The position numbers and the translations under genes were made by a program. Shown piece after piece: positions 40,143-50,812 of a DNA stretch of 64,000 nt; the stretch's first letter is position 1; each line of letters starts with the position of its first letter. A model generated the notes under the pieces. The model ran no database searches. It worked only from the letters and a program-made list of their open reading frames with translations, and had not been told where the DNA came from. This stretch comes from Staphylococcus arlettae (GTDB lineage Bacteria > Bacillota > Bacilli > Staphylococcales > Staphylococcaceae), in assembly GCF_002902345.1 (NCBI RefSeq), contig NZ_PPQB01000010.1:409096-473095 (forward strand), given 5' to 3'.

Positions 40143-42494
40143 ATGAGACAGAAATCATTAGATGTCTTAGAATTCGATAAAATCAAGCAGAGTGTTGAAA
40201 ATGAGGCCATGAGTGATATTGGTCGAGAAAAAGCTCGCGGCATGACACCTGCTATAGATTTTGATACTGTAACTTTTCAAATCGCAGAAATAGATGAAAT
40301 TGCCCAAATTTATAATAAACATCGCATGCCTAGTATGAGTGGGTTGGCACAAGTGCAACAATATATTCATCGGGCGACAATTGATGGCGTATTAAATGTA
40401 AATGAGCTCAATGTGATCAAACGATTGATCCAAATACAAAATCAATTTAAGACGTTTTACAATCAATTAGTAGAGGAAGACGAAGGAGAAATCCAGTTCC
40501 CGATTTTAAATGATAAAATGGAACAATTACCGATTTTAACGGATTTATATCAAACAATACATCAAAAATGTGATGCTTATGATTTGTTTGATGATGCTAG
40601 TTATGAACTACAAGGTATTCGCAGTAAAATTTCAAATACAACACAAAAAATCAAACAAAATCTAGATAAAATCGTCAAAAGTCAAAGTAATCAAAAGAAA
40701 TTATCAGATGCTATTGTTACTGTTCGTAATGATCGCAATGTTATACCTGTAAAAGCTGAATATCGTCAAGACTTTAATGGTATCGTTCATGACCAATCAG
40801 CTTCAGGACAAACACTTTATATCGAACCATCATCTGTAGTTGAAATGAATAATACAATCAGTAGGTTAAAAAATGATGAGGCTGTCGAACGTGAGCGCAT
40901 ATTAATTGAAATAACGGCACAAGTTGCAGCAGAAGCAGACGCATGCCTAACTGCAGAAAATGTTATGGGACAAATTGACTTTTTAACAGCTAAAGCGAGA
41001 TATGCACGCTCAATTAAAGGAACAAAACCAACATTTCATCAAGATCGAACAGTCTATTTACCTAAAGCATTTCATCCATTATTAGATAGAGATACTGTTG
41101 TCGCCAATACGATTGAATTTGCTGAAGATATTTCAACTGTTATTATTACAGGTCCAAATACGGGTGGTAAAACAGTAACGTTAAAAACGTTAGGACTTAT
41201 TGTCATCATGGCTCAATCAGGCTTATTAATACCTACTTTAGATGGAGCCCAGTTAAGTGTATTTGAAAATGTCTTTTGTGATATTGGTGATGAACAATCT
41301 ATTGAACAATCACTGTCTACTTTTTCATCACATATGACGAATATAGTCGAAATTTTAGAAGAAGCGAATGGTAATAGTTTAATACTTTTTGATGAGTTAG
41401 GCGCAGGTACCGACCCGAGTGAGGGTGCAGCGTTAGCTATGAGTATTTTAGATTATGTACGAGCAGTTGATTGTCTAGTTATGGCAACGACCCATTATCC
41501 TGAGCTCAAGGCTTATAGTTATAATAGACAAGGTGTCATGAATGCCAGTGTAGAATTTGATGTGACAACATTAAGTCCAACATATAAATTATTAATGGGC
41601 GTACCTGGACGTTCAAATGCCTTTGATATTTCTAAAAAATTAGGTTTGAAAATGAGTGTGATTCAAAAAGCTAAATCCATGATTGGTCAAGATGAGCAAG
41701 AAATAAATGAAATGATTGCGTCGCTAGAACATAATTCTAAACGCGTTGATGAACAACGTATTGAATTAGACGAATTGTTAAGAGATGCACAAGCTACACA
41801 TGATGCACTAACAAAGCAATATCACAACTACCAAGCATACGAACGTCAACTCATGGATGAAGCCAAAGAAAAAGCTAATCAACGAGTTAAAGCAGCTACT
41901 AACGAGGCTGATGAAATTGTTAAAGACTTACGTAAGTTGAGAGATCAAAAAGGTGCAGATGTAAAAGAACATGAACTTATCGATAAGAAAAAACGTCTAG
42001 ATGACCAATATGAAGCTAAATCCATTAAGCAAAATGTCAAAAAGCAAAAATGGGACAAAATCACTGCGGGTGATGAAGTGAAAGTATTAACCTATGGACA
42101 AAAAGGGGAAGTACTTGAGCTGTCAGGAGATGACGAAGCGGTAGTTCAAATGGGTATTATTAAAATGAAATTACCACTTCAAGATTTAGAAAAAACGCAA
42201 AAAACTCAAGAACAACCAACGAAAATGGTTAAGCGTTCCAATAGACAAAATATTAAAATGGATTTAGACTTAAGGGGCTATCGATATGAAGAAGCATTGA
42301 GCGAATTAGATCAATATATCGATCAAGCTGTGTTAAGTAACTACCAACAAGTGAATATTATTCATGGTAAAGGTACAGGCGCATTACAAAAAGGTGTACA
42401 AAACTATTTGAAAAAGCATAAAAGTGTGGCATCATATAGGAATGGAATGCCAAGTGAAGGTGGCTTCGGTGTTACCGTTGTAGAATTAAAATAA
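40143..42494 (+). CDS. mutS2: Endonuclease/recombination inhibitor MutS2
   Basis: 783 residues: MutS-like core and lever domains, ATPase with Walker [13 protein letters not shown] and Walker [16 protein letters not shown], a long charged coiled coil (about 515-640), KOW-like region, and the C-terminal Smr nuclease domain ([22 protein letters not shown]). In Bacillus MutS2 acts on collided ribosomes and in other species limits recombination. Operon with polX. Confidence 0.96.
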   Translation: MRQKSLDVLEFDKIKQSVENEAMSDIGREKARGMTPAIDFDTVTFQIAEIDEIAQIYNKHRMPSMSGLAQVQQYIHRATIDGVLNVNELNVIKRLIQIQNQFKTFYNQLVEEDEGEIQFPILNDKMEQLPILTDLYQTIHQKCDAYDLFDDASYELQGIRSKISNTTQKIKQNLDKIVKSQSNQKKLSDAIVTVRNDRNVIPVKAEYRQDFNGIVHDQSASGQTLYIEPSSVVEMNNTISRLKNDEAVERERILIEITAQVAAEADACLTAENVMGQIDFLTAKARYARSIKGTKPTFHQDRTVYLPKAFHPLLDRDTVVANTIEFAEDISTVIITGPNTGGKTVTLKTLGLIVIMAQSGLLIPTLDGAQLSVFENVFCDIGDEQSIEQSLSTFSSHMTNIVEILEEANGNSLILFDELGAGTDPSEGAALAMSILDYVRAVDCLVMATTHYPELKAYSYNRQGVMNASVEFDVTTLSPTYKLLMGVPGRSNAFDISKKLGLKMSVIQKAKSMIGQDEQEINEMIASLEHNSKRVDEQRIELDELLRDAQATHDALTKQYHNYQAYERQLMDEAKEKANQRVKAATNEADEIVKDLRKLRDQKGADVKEHELIDKKKRLDDQYEAKSIKQNVKKQKWDKITAGDEVKVLTYGQKGEVLELSGDDEAVVQMGIIKMKLPLQDLEKTQKTQEQPTKMVKRSNRQNIKMDLDLRGYRYEEALSELDQYIDQAVLSNYQQVNIIHGKGTGALQKGVQNYLKKHKSVASYRNGMPSEGGFGVTVVELK

Positions 42495-42529
42495 TAGTGA
42501 GCAAGTATTATGCATACGAAAATAAAATT

Positions 42530-42538
42530 TGTTATAAT
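42530..42538 (+). promoter_or_regulatory. Extended -10 promoter of trxA
   Basis: TGTTATAAT, about 36 bases before the trxA start; no clear -35. Confidence 0.5.
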
Positions 42539-42574
42539 TTGCTCATCATTTGAAAATAAGGAGGATTGGCATTT

Positions 42575-42889
42575 ATGGCAATCGTAAAAGTAACGGATTC
42601 AAATTTTGATGAAAATATTCAATCTGGTGTTAATTTAGTAGACTTCTGGGCAACTTGGTGTGGACCTTGTAAAATGATTGCACCAGTTTTAGAAGAGTTA
42701 GCAGGCGACTATGATGGAAAAGCTAATATTTTAAAATTAGATGTAGATGAAAACCCATCAACTGCAGCTAAATTTGAAGTAATGAGTATTCCAACATTAA
42801 TCGTATTTAAAGATGGAGAACCAGTTGATAAAGTAGTAGGTTTCCAACCAAAAGAAAACTTAGCTGAAGTTATCGACAAACATCTATAA
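42575..42889 (+). CDS. trxA: Thioredoxin
   Basis: 104-residue cytosolic disulfide reductase with the active site WCGPCK (Cys29, Cys32) and the cis-Pro loop SIPTLIVF. ATG at 42575 is preceded by AAGGAGG; the in-frame TTG nine bases earlier lies inside that SD. Single gene between mutS2 and uvrC, with its own promoter and terminator. Confidence 0.97.
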   Translation: MAIVKVTDSNFDENIQSGVNLVDFWATWCGPCKMIAPVLEELAGDYDGKANILKLDVDENPSTAAKFEVMSIPTLIVFKDGEPVDKVVGFQPKENLAEVIDKHL

Positions 42890-42998
42890 GCATAAAATAA
42901 ATAAAGTGGACTGTATTTGTAATTTATTGTCCAACTGCACTAAAGTTTATTAATATGACTTTCAGTGCAACAGTCAGCTATTGTTAATACGTTAAATA

Positions 42999-43040
42999 AG
43001 AGAGTGTGGAACATTTACAATGTCTCACGCTCTTTATTTG
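42999..43040 (+). terminator. Terminator of trxA
   Basis: AGAGTGTGgaACATT and AATGTctCACGCTCT pair with small internal loops, followed by TTATTTG. Confidence 0.65.
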
Positions 43041-43092
43041 TATAAATATTGGCAATATGATGATTAAAATTGTAACGAAGGGAGGTAAAACT

Positions 43093-44895
43093 ATGGTGGA
43101 ACAATATCAAGCAAACATTAAACAAAAATTAACAGTAGTACCTATGGAACCGGGCTGTTATTTAATGAAAGATCGCAATAATCAAATTATTTATGTCGGA
43201 AAAGCAAAAAAGTTACGAAATAGATTACGTTCATATTTTACTGGCGCTCATGACGCAAAAACTACAAGACTAGTTGGTGAAATACGTAATTTTGAATATA
43301 TTGTCACATCAAGTGAAACAGAATCACTTTTATTAGAGTTGAATTTAATTAAACAATATCAACCACGTTATAATATTTTATTAAAAGATGATAAAAGTTA
43401 TCCCTTCATTAAAATCACAAAAGAAAAGCATCCAAAACTTATTGTGACACGTACGGTCAAGAAGGGCAGTGGTAAGTATTTTGGGCCATATCCAAATGCA
43501 TACTCAGCGCAAGAAACGAAAAAATTACTAGATCGCATTTATCCATTTAGAAAATGCGATAAAATGCCAGATAAGTTATGTCTGTATTATCATATAGGTC
43601 AATGTATGGGGCCGTGTGTTTATCCTGTAGATTTAAATAAATATGCTGAGATGACAAAAGAAATCACGGATTTCCTAAACGGTGAAGATAAAACAATAAT
43701 GCGTAATTTAGAACATAAAATGCAAGCTGCGAGTGAAGATTTAGACTTTGAACAAGCGAAAGAGTATCGTGATTTAATACAACATATTCAAAATCTCACG
43801 AAGAAACAGAAAATTACTTCGACCGATAATACAGTTAGAGATATATTTGGTTATAGTGTCTCTAAAGGTTGGATGTGTATTCAAGTGTTTTTTATAAGAC
43901 AAGGTAATATGATTAAACGTGATGCTACAATGATTCCTATCCAACAAACTGAAGAAGAAGAGTTTTATACTTTTATCGGGCAATTCTATGATTTAAATCA
44001 ACATATCCTCCCTAAAGAAGTACACATTCCTAAACATTTAGATAGTGAAGTTGTTCAATCGGTAGTAGATACGAAAATTGTTCAACCGCAAAAAGGGAAG
44101 AAAAAAGAGATGGTTGATTTAGCCAATCATAATGCTGAACTTAGTTTAGAGAATAAATTCGAGTTAATTGCTAAAGATGAATCTCGTACGATAAAAGCAA
44201 TAGAAGAGATTGGTGATAGAATGGGAATTCAAACGCCCATTCGAATTGAAGCGTTTGATAACTCTAATATTCAAGGTGTTGATCCTGTATCAGCAATGGT
44301 GTCATTTGTTGATGGAAAACCAAATAAAAAGGGCTATCGCAAATACAAAATTAAATCAGTCGAAGGGCCTGATGATTATAAATCAATGCGTGAAGTTGTA
44401 CGTAGAAGATATAGTCGTGTCTTAAATGAAGGGTTACCGTTACCAGATTTAATTATCGTTGATGGTGGTAAAGGTCATATGAATGGTGTAATTGATGTTT
44501 TAGAAAATGAACTCGGTTTAGATATTCCAGTTGCAGGTTTGAAAAAAAATGATAAACACCAAACTGCAGATTTATTATATGGTAAAGAAGCAGAACTTGT
44601 ACCATTGAAAAAGAATAGCCAAGCGTTTTATTTATTACAACGTATACAAGACGAGGTACACCGTTTTGCTATTACATTCCATCGCCAAACACGACAAAAA
44701 ACTGGATTACAATCTGTATTAGATACCGTTGAAGGAATAGGTGCAAAACGTAAAACTAAATTATTACGTACATTCGGATCGATTAAAAAAATGAAAGATG
44801 CGTCAATTGAGGAATTACAACAAAGTGGTTTACCACTAAATGTTGCGAAAAACCTACATGATGCATTACATGACAATAGTGACAAAAAAAATTAG
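43093..44895 (+). CDS. uvrC: Excinuclease ABC subunit C
   Basis: Makes both incisions around DNA lesions in nucleotide excision repair. 600 residues: GIY-YIG nuclease domain (about 15-95, [22 protein letters not shown]), Cys-rich segment ([23 protein letters not shown]), UVR motif binding UvrB (about 195-235), RNase H-like nuclease ([31 protein letters not shown]), and C-terminal tandem helix-hairpin-helix ([18 protein letters not shown]). ATG at 43093 follows GGGAGG; the frame continues to 43006 without an SD. Confidence 0.97.
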   Translation: MVEQYQANIKQKLTVVPMEPGCYLMKDRNNQIIYVGKAKKLRNRLRSYFTGAHDAKTTRLVGEIRNFEYIVTSSETESLLLELNLIKQYQPRYNILLKDDKSYPFIKITKEKHPKLIVTRTVKKGSGKYFGPYPNAYSAQETKKLLDRIYPFRKCDKMPDKLCLYYHIGQCMGPCVYPVDLNKYAEMTKEITDFLNGEDKTIMRNLEHKMQAASEDLDFEQAKEYRDLIQHIQNLTKKQKITSTDNTVRDIFGYSVSKGWMCIQVFFIRQGNMIKRDATMIPIQQTEEEEFYTFIGQFYDLNQHILPKEVHIPKHLDSEVVQSVVDTKIVQPQKGKKKEMVDLANHNAELSLENKFELIAKDESRTIKAIEEIGDRMGIQTPIRIEAFDNSNIQGVDPVSAMVSFVDGKPNKKGYRKYKIKSVEGPDDYKSMREVVRRRYSRVLNEGLPLPDLIIVDGGKGHMNGVIDVLENELGLDIPVAGLKKNDKHQTADLLYGKEAELVPLKKNSQAFYLLQRIQDEVHRFAITFHRQTRQKTGLQSVLDTVEGIGAKRKTKLLRTFGSIKKMKDASIEELQQSGLPLNVAKNLHDALHDNSDKKN

Positions 44896-44922
44896 GCATG
44901 AGAATCATTCTCATGCCCAATT
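44889..44922. promoter_or_regulatory. Fur-box-like perfect palindrome at the uvrC stop
   Basis: GGCATGAGAAT-C-ATTCTCATGCC (44895-44917) is a perfect 23-base inverted repeat, extended by AAATT/AATTT with one mismatch. Its core TGAGAATCATTCTCA matches the 7-1-7 Fur consensus TGATAATNATTATCA at all but one base per half. There is no T run on the right, so it is a poor uvrC terminator; a seven-A tract on its left would be a T run for leftward transcripts. Operator or hairpin, undecided. Confidence 0.45.
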
Positions 44923-44978
44923 TACAATTATTTAGTGTTACAATAAGAAATAACGAGGTTTCTTTTTTTGGGTTTATT

Positions 44979-44992
44979 TGGAAGCGTTTTCT
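44979..44992. promoter_or_regulatory. Possible cre (CcpA) site upstream of sdhCAB
   Basis: TGGAAGCGTTTTCT matches the cre consensus TGWAANCGNTNWCA at all fixed positions but two (G at W, final T). TCA-cycle genes are CcpA targets in Gram-positives. It lies about 205 bases before the sdhC start, in the 301-base uvrC-sdhC gap. A possible TTGAAA/TATATT promoter with a short 15-base spacer lies at 45053-45079. Confidence 0.5.
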
Positions 44993-45196
44993 AATTGAGA
45001 AATATTATCATTTAATTATGGAACATTGTATGTAGTGTAATATATAAACGTATTGAAAATTTAATGCTTAGTTTATATTCAATTATATCACATGTAAGTT
45101 TCATTTTTTTGATGATTATACTTTGCTTAATTGGTTTGCGTGTTAAAAAGCAATAAAGAAATCAAAATTTAATTGTTTCACAGGGGGGACTTCCTT

Positions 45197-45808
45197 TTGG
45201 CTTATACGAAAAATCAATTCTATTTAAGACGCTTACATTCATTATTAGGCGTAATACCTATAGGTGGCTTTTTATTAGTTCACTTAATGGTTAACCACCA
45301 AGCGACTAAAGGTGCAGAAGCGTTCAATAAAGCAGCTGCATTTATGGAATCATTACCATTTTTAATCGCTTTGGAATTTGTCGTGATTTATATTCCGATA
45401 TTGTATCACGCAGTTTACGGTGTACATATTGCCTTTACGGCAAAAGAAAATGTTGGTCATTATTCAGCATTTAGAAACTGGATGTTTTTATTCCAACGTA
45501 TCACGGGTGTAATTACTTTTGTTTTCATTGCAATTCACTTATGGCAAACAAGAATTCAACGTGCATTAGGACATGAAGTTAACTTTGATATGGTACATGA
45601 CATTGTAACTAACCCAGGATGGTTAATTTTCTATATCGTTTGTTTATTAGCTGTGACATTCCACTTTGCAAACGGCTTATGGTCATTCGGTGTAACGTGG
45701 GGTATTTTACAATCTAAAAAATCTCAACAAATTTTCACATGGGTTTCACTAGTCGTATTTATAGTTGTATCATATATAGGAATTAGCGCGATTTTAGCTT
45801 TCCTATAA
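45197..45808 (+). CDS. sdhC: Succinate dehydrogenase cytochrome b558 subunit
   Basis: Membrane anchor binding two b haems and passing electrons to menaquinone. Five membrane segments in 203 residues, with haem-ligand candidates His in LRRLHSLLG, VHLMVNHQ, LYHAVYG, AIHLWQ and FHFANG. Start is TTG at 45197 (AYTKNQFYLRRLHS): AGGGGGG sits 8 bases upstream. An in-frame ATG-less extension to 45173 overlaps the SD. First gene of sdhCAB. Confidence 0.92.
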   Translation: MAYTKNQFYLRRLHSLLGVIPIGGFLLVHLMVNHQATKGAEAFNKAAAFMESLPFLIALEFVVIYIPILYHAVYGVHIAFTAKENVGHYSAFRNWMFLFQRITGVITFVFIAIHLWQTRIQRALGHEVNFDMVHDIVTNPGWLIFYIVCLLAVTFHFANGLWSFGVTWGILQSKKSQQIFTWVSLVVFIVVSYIGISAILAFL

Positions 45809-45858
45809 GTTTTTTAATTTAATTTGATTTTTAGAGATATTTAGGGGAGTGACAAGAT

Positions 45859-47622
45859 ATGGCAGAGAAGAAAGTTATTGTTGTCGGTGGAGGACTTGCC
45901 GGTCTGATGTCAACAATTAAAGCAGCAGAGCAAGGTGCACAAGTAGACTTGTTCTCACTTGTACCTGTTAAACGTTCACATTCAGTGTGTGCGCAAGGTG
46001 GTATAAATGGTGCAGTAAATACTAAAGGTGAAGGCGATTCACCGGACATACACTTTGACGATACAGTATATGGTGGGGACTTTTTAGCAAACCAACCTCC
46101 AGTTAAAGCAATGACTGAAGCAGCACCTAAAATTATCCATTTACTTGACCGTATGGGTGTAATGTTTAACCGTACCAACGAAGGATTACTCGATTTTAGA
46201 CGTTTTGGTGGTACAATGCATCATAGAACAGCTTATGCTGGTGCAACAACCGGACAACAGTTGTTATACGCACTAGATGAACAAGTAAGAAGTTTTGAAG
46301 TAGATGGTTTAGTAAATAAATACGAAGGCTGGGAATTCTTAGGTATAGTTAAGGATGACGAAAATACAGCTAGAGGTATTGTTGCACAAAATTTAACTAC
46401 TTCAGAAATCCAATCATTTGGCTCAGATGCTGTAATTATGGCTACAGGTGGACCTGGAATTATCTTTGGTAAAACTACTAATTCTATGATTAATACAGGA
46501 TCTGCTGCTTCAATTGTTTATCAACAAGGTGCTAAATACGCTAATGGTGAGTTTATTCAAATTCATCCAACAGCAATACCAGGTGATGATAAGTTAAGAT
46601 TAATGAGTGAATCAGCACGTGGTGAAGGTGGTCGTATTTGGACTTATAAAGACGGTAAGCCTTGGTACTTCTTAGAAGAAAAATATCCGGATTATGGTAA
46701 CTTAGTACCACGTGATATTGCAACACGTGAAATCTTTGATGTCTGTGTTAACCAAAAATTAGGCATTAACGGTGAAAACATGGTTTACCTTGATTTATCA
46801 CATAAAGACCCACATGAATTAGACGTTAAATTAGGTGGTATCATTGAGATTTACGAAAAATTCACTGGTGATGATCCTAGAAAAGTACCAATGAAAATCT
46901 TCCCAGCAGTACATTACTCTATGGGTGGCTTATATGTTGACTATGATCAAATGACGAATGTTAATGGTCTGTTTGCTGCTGGTGAGTGTGATTACTCACA
47001 ACACGGTGGTAATCGTTTAGGTGCGAACTCATTACTATCAGCGATTTATGGTGGTACTGTTGCAGGGCCAAATGCTGTCAAATATATTCAAGATATTGAA
47101 AAATCATATAGTGATTTAGATGAGACAATTTTTGAACGTCGTGTACAGGAAGAACAAGAAAAATTCGATCACTTATTAGCAATGAAAGGTGAAGAAAATG
47201 CCTATAAACTTCATCGCGAATTAGGTGAAATTATGACAGCTAATGTAACTGTAGTACGTGAAAATGAAAGTTTATTAGAAACAGATCGTAAAATTGTAGA
47301 ATTGATGGAACGTTATAAAAATATTGATATTGAAGATACACAAACTTGGAGTAACCAAGCAGTATTCTTCACTCGCCAATTATGGAATATGCTTGTATTA
47401 GCTCGTGTTATTACTATTGGGGCATACAATCGTAATGAATCTAGAGGTGCACATTTCAAACCAGAATTCCCAGATAGAAACGATGAGGAATGGTTGAAAA
47501 CAACTTTAGCAGAATATCAAGGAAAAACAGAAGCACCAAAATTCACCTACGATCCTGTAGATATTAGCTTAATTCCACCTCGTAAACGTGACTATACGCA
47601 AAAGTCTAAAGGAGGTAAATAA
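45859..47622 (+). CDS. sdhA: Succinate dehydrogenase flavoprotein subunit
   Basis: Oxidises succinate to fumarate with covalent FAD. 587 residues. FAD-binding VVGGGLAGL; HHRTAYAGATTG; HPTAIPGDDKLRLMSESARGEGG catalytic region; GGLYVDYDQMTNVNGLFAAGECDYS. Matches the Bacillus-type (menaquinone-linked) SdhA in length. ATG at 45859 with GGGGAGTG SD. Two bases to sdhB. Confidence 0.97.
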   Translation: MAEKKVIVVGGGLAGLMSTIKAAEQGAQVDLFSLVPVKRSHSVCAQGGINGAVNTKGEGDSPDIHFDDTVYGGDFLANQPPVKAMTEAAPKIIHLLDRMGVMFNRTNEGLLDFRRFGGTMHHRTAYAGATTGQQLLYALDEQVRSFEVDGLVNKYEGWEFLGIVKDDENTARGIVAQNLTTSEIQSFGSDAVIMATGGPGIIFGKTTNSMINTGSAASIVYQQGAKYANGEFIQIHPTAIPGDDKLRLMSESARGEGGRIWTYKDGKPWYFLEEKYPDYGNLVPRDIATREIFDVCVNQKLGINGENMVYLDLSHKDPHELDVKLGGIIEIYEKFTGDDPRKVPMKIFPAVHYSMGGLYVDYDQMTNVNGLFAAGECDYSQHGGNRLGANSLLSAIYGGTVAGPNAVKYIQDIEKSYSDLDETIFERRVQEEQEKFDHLLAMKGEENAYKLHRELGEIMTANVTVVRENESLLETDRKIVELMERYKNIDIEDTQTWSNQAVFFTRQLWNMLVLARVITIGAYNRNESRGAHFKPEFPDRNDEEWLKTTLAEYQGKTEAPKFTYDPVDISLIPPRKRDYTQKSKGGK

Positions 47623-47624
47623 TC

Positions 47625-48422
47625 ATGGCAGATACTCAACAAGCAACTGAACAACAAAACCAACAAAAAACAATCAAATTAATTATCAAGCGTCAAGATA
47701 ATGATCAAGCAAAGCCTTACGAAGAAGAATTTGAAATTCCATACAGAGAAAACTTAAACGTTATCGCTTGTCTGATGGAAATTAGACGTAATCCAATCAA
47801 TAGTAAAGGTGAAAAAACGACACCGGTTATTTGGGATATGAACTGTCTTGAAGAGGTTTGTGGTGCTTGTTCTATGGTTATTAATGGTCAAGCAAGACAA
47901 TCATGTTCAGCTATCGTTGATCAACTTGAACAACCAATTAGATTAGAGCCAATGAGCACTTTCCCAGTTATTCGTGACTTGCAAGTTGACCGTTCTAGAA
48001 TGTTCGATAACCTAAAACGTATGAAAGCATGGGTACCAATTGACGGTACATATGATTTAGGTCCTGGACCACGTATGCCAGAGAAAAAACGTCAAACTGC
48101 TTATGAATTATCTAAGTGTATGACTTGTGGTGTATGTTTAGAAGTTTGTCCTAACGTTACAAGTAAAAATGACTTCGTTGGTGCACAAGCTATCTCACAA
48201 GTTAGATTATTTAACTTACATCCAACAGGTTCAATGACAAAAGACGAAAGATTAGAAGCACTAATGGGCGGTGGAGGCTTACAAGAATGTGGTAATTCAC
48301 AAAACTGTGTAAATGCTTGTCCAAAAGGCATCCCATTAACTACTTCTATCGCAGCATTGAATAGAGAAACTTCATTCCATATGTTCAAATCATTCTTTGG
48401 TTCTGACCATCAAGTAAATTAA
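47625..48422 (+). CDS. sdhB: Succinate dehydrogenase iron-sulfur subunit
   Basis: Carries three Fe-S clusters between FAD and the quinone. 265 residues with a Gln-rich N-terminus. The 2Fe-2S ligands are CLEEVCGACSM and the later QSC; the 4Fe-4S and 3Fe-4S ligands are CMTCGVCLEVCP and CGNSQNCVNACPKG. ATG at 47625 follows AGGAGG located in the end of sdhA. Terminator follows. Confidence 0.97.
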   Translation: MADTQQATEQQNQQKTIKLIIKRQDNDQAKPYEEEFEIPYRENLNVIACLMEIRRNPINSKGEKTTPVIWDMNCLEEVCGACSMVINGQARQSCSAIVDQLEQPIRLEPMSTFPVIRDLQVDRSRMFDNLKRMKAWVPIDGTYDLGPGPRMPEKKRQTAYELSKCMTCGVCLEVCPNVTSKNDFVGAQAISQVRLFNLHPTGSMTKDERLEALMGGGGLQECGNSQNCVNACPKGIPLTTSIAALNRETSFHMFKSFFGSDHQVN

Positions 48423-48430
48423 TATTTATA

Positions 48431-48470
48431 TACCAACATCTGTGGCGTAAACAGGTGTTGGTTTTTTTAT
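48431..48470 (+). terminator. Terminator of sdhCAB
   Basis: ACCAACAtCTGT pairs with ACAGgTGTTGGT around a short loop, followed by T7. Confidence 0.9.
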
Positions 48471-48578
48471 GAAAAAATTTATATAAAATTTCTAAGTAAT
48501 ATAAAGTGAGATAGATGAATTAAAAAAAGTATCTGTGCTACAATAGTAGTTACTAATATTAAGAGGATGAACGCATAT

Positions 48579-49412
48579 ATGGATAAACCAATCGGAGTTA
48601 TAGATTCAGGAGTTGGTGGTTTGACTGTTGCTAGTGAAATTATCCGCCAACTTCCCAATGAAACAATTTATTACTTAGGAGATATTAAACGCTGTCCTTA
48701 TGGTCCGAGAGCAAGTGAGGAAGTTAAAGCATTTACTATTCAATTGGCACAAAAGTTATTACAATATGATATTAAAATGCTAGTTATTGCATGCAACACT
48801 GCAACTGCAGTGGCATTAAAAACGCTACAAGAACAATTAACAATTCCTGTTATTGGCGTTATAGAACCTGGCGCAAGGACTGCAATTATGACTACTAAAA
48901 ATCAAAATGTTTTAATTTTAGGTACAGAAGGTACAATAAAATCTGAAGCTTACCGTCATCATATTAAGAATATCAACCCAAATGTCGAAGTATCAGGCGT
49001 AGCATGTCCAGGATTTGCACCTTTAGTAGAGCAAATGCGCTATAAAGATCCGACAATTACGAGCATCTTAATCCATCAAACTTTAAAACAATGGCGTAAT
49101 TGTAAAGCTGATACAGTAATATTAGGATGTACGCATTATCCATTACTGTATAAGCCAATCTATGACTATTTTGGTGGTAATAAAACAGTGATTTCATCGG
49201 GATTAGAGACAGCTAGAGAAGTTAGTGCATTACTAACATTCAGTAACGAACATGCAGGTTATCAAAAAAATCCTAAGCATAAATTTTTTGCGACAGGGGA
49301 TACAGAACATATCGAAAGAATTATTGCAGAATGGCTAAAAATGAATGTTACAGTCGAAGTAGTCGATGTAGAGGAGGAAGTAGTAAGTGAAAGATATAGT
49401 CATAGCATCTAA
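48579..49412 (+). CDS. murI: Glutamate racemase
   Basis: Makes D-glutamate for peptidoglycan. 277 residues with both catalytic cysteine motifs (VIACNTAT and LGCTHYPLL) and the N-terminal [16 protein letters not shown] at 48579 is chosen: AAGAGGAT lies upstream; the in-frame ATG at 48567 overlaps that SD. Overlaps rdgB by 26 bases. Confidence 0.95.
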   Translation: MDKPIGVIDSGVGGLTVASEIIRQLPNETIYYLGDIKRCPYGPRASEEVKAFTIQLAQKLLQYDIKMLVIACNTATAVALKTLQEQLTIPVIGVIEPGARTAIMTTKNQNVLILGTEGTIKSEAYRHHIKNINPNVEVSGVACPGFAPLVEQMRYKDPTITSILIHQTLKQWRNCKADTVILGCTHYPLLYKPIYDYFGGNKTVISSGLETAREVSALLTFSNEHAGYQKNPKHKFFATGDTEHIERIIAEWLKMNVTVEVVDVEEEVVSERYSHSI

Positions 49413-49968
49413 TAACAAAGGAAAAATAAACGATTTTAAAGTTATTTTTCCTGAGTATAATATCATTCCAATCGGTGATTTAATTCCAGGTTTCGATGTT
49501 GAAGAAACAGGTACTACTTTTGAAGATAATGCTAAATTAAAGTCTGAAGCAGCAGCACAAGCTTTAAATAAGCCTGTAATCGCAGATGATAGTGGATTAG
49601 AAGTATTTGCTTTAAATGGTGAGCCTGGCGTATATTCAGCTAGGTATGCAGGTTTAGAAAAAGATGATGATGCAAATATCAAAAAAGTATTAGAGCAGCT
49701 AGGTGACACAGAGGATCGTCGTGCTCAATTTGTTTGTGTCGTTAGCCTAAGTGCACCAAATGAAAAAACAATTCAATTTAAAGGCACAGTTCAAGGTGAA
49801 ATTACACTAAATAAAATTGGTGATGAGGGATTTGGCTATGATCCAATATTCTACGTACCAGATTTAAATAAAACCATGGCACAGCTACAAGCGCATGAAA
49901 AAAGTGAGATTAGCCATCGAGGTAAGGCAATCGACCAATTACAACGCTATTTAAAGGATGATAATTAA
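49387..49968 (+). CDS. rdgB: dITP/XTP pyrophosphatase (Ham1/RdgB)
   Basis: Removes non-canonical purine nucleotides (dITP, XTP) to monophosphate. 193 residues with [10 protein letters not shown], the active-site [24 protein letters not shown] and the SHRGKA C-terminal motif. GTG start at 49387, SD GAGGAGG within the end of murI. One base overlap with the next gene (TAATG). Confidence 0.94.
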   Translation: MKDIVIASNNKGKINDFKVIFPEYNIIPIGDLIPGFDVEETGTTFEDNAKLKSEAAAQALNKPVIADDSGLEVFALNGEPGVYSARYAGLEKDDDANIKKVLEQLGDTEDRRAQFVCVVSLSAPNEKTIQFKGTVQGEITLNKIGDEGFGYDPIFYVPDLNKTMAQLQAHEKSEISHRGKAIDQLQRYLKDDN

Positions 49969-50477
49969 TGTCGAAATGGATAATTGTAAGTGATAATCAT
50001 ACGGAAAAAGGTATCTTATTTGAAGTGATTAATCACCACCCAGATGCTGATGTAGCCATACATCTTGGAGATTCTGAGTTTACTTATGAAGATAGTGAAC
50101 TTAGTTATTATTATAAAGTAAAAGGGAATACCGATTTTTATCCAGAATTTGAAAACGAACAAGTCATAAATAGTGAAAGCTGCCGAGCATTTATTACACA
50201 TGGGCATCTATATCAAGTTAATCGTAGTAGAATGCAACTGGCCGAACGTGCCCTTGAAGCAAACTGTCAATTAGCATTTTATGGGCATACACATGTTGCA
50301 AAATATGAAAATATTGCAGGTGTGCATGTCATCAACCCTGGTAGTATTAGTCAATCAAGAAGCAGTGAAGAAGAAAGTTATGCAGAACTGTTAATTGCTG
50401 AAGACACTAATGCAGTTACTTTGAATTTTAGAAATCGTCGACATGAAATAATAGAAACAATTAATTTTGAATTATGA
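49968..50477 (+). CDS. YfcE/MJ0936-type metallophosphoesterase
   Basis: 169-residue calcineurin-like phosphodiesterase: SDNHTEKG, HLGDSE, KGNTD (GNxD), THGH and YGHTHVAKYENIAGVHVINPGSIS give the complete two-metal site. Substrate unknown. Third gene of murI-rdgB-yfcE, coupled by a TAATG overlap. Confidence 0.9.
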   Translation: MSKWIIVSDNHTEKGILFEVINHHPDADVAIHLGDSEFTYEDSELSYYYKVKGNTDFYPEFENEQVINSESCRAFITHGHLYQVNRSRMQLAERALEANCQLAFYGHTHVAKYENIAGVHVINPGSISQSRSSEEESYAELLIAEDTNAVTLNFRNRRHEIIETINFEL

Positions 50478-50504
50478 TCTCTAAAAGCGTGTAAGTGAAT
50501 GTCG

Positions 50505-50552
50505 AATTATAATGCATAGTAAGTGGGGTTGTAACTATGCATTATAATTTAT
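50505..50552 (+). terminator. Hairpin after the phosphoesterase gene
   Basis: AATTATAATGCATAGT (50505-50520) is perfectly complementary to 50534-50549, a 16-bp stem with 13-base loop; the tail TATATTTACTT is only weakly T-rich. Confidence 0.65.
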
Positions 50553-50657
50553 ATTTACTTAATGATCGTTATTGAAAAAAAGAGGGTTATTAGGTTATAA
50601 ATCGTGCAAAATGGCTATTTATAGTGAAAAATCATCATTATTTTAATTATAAAAGTA

Positions 50658-50686
50658 TTGCTTTATAAAGATGAATTAGATATAAT
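50658..50686 (+). promoter_or_regulatory. Promoter of tRNA-Arg
   Basis: TTGCTT (50658-50663), 17-base spacer, TATAAT (50681-50686), about 24 bases before the tRNA. Confidence 0.7.
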
Positions 50687-50709
50687 AATTATTGTGTTCA
50701 AAACGTGAT

Positions 50710-50783
50710 GTCCTGGTAGCTCAGCTGGATAGAGCAATGGCCTTCTAAGCCATCGGTCAGGGGTTCGAATCCCTTCCAGGACG
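50710..50783 (+). tRNA. tRNA-Arg (anticodon UCU)
   Basis: Acceptor GTCCTGG pairs with CCAGGAC, D-arm AGCTCAGCTGGATAGAGC, anticodon stem-loop TGGCC-TTCTAAG-CCA with anticodon TCT, T-arm AGGGGTTCGAATCCCT, discriminator G. No CCA is encoded. The gene is intact and is the apparent integration site of the adjoining prophage. Confidence 0.95.
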
Positions 50784-50812
50784 CTATAACCCGTTGCTAT
50801 GACAACGTTTCA

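Noticed and set aside
40167..40370. Leftward ORF opposite the start of mutS2
   Set aside because: Shadow of mutS2 codons without an SD or recognisable protein features.
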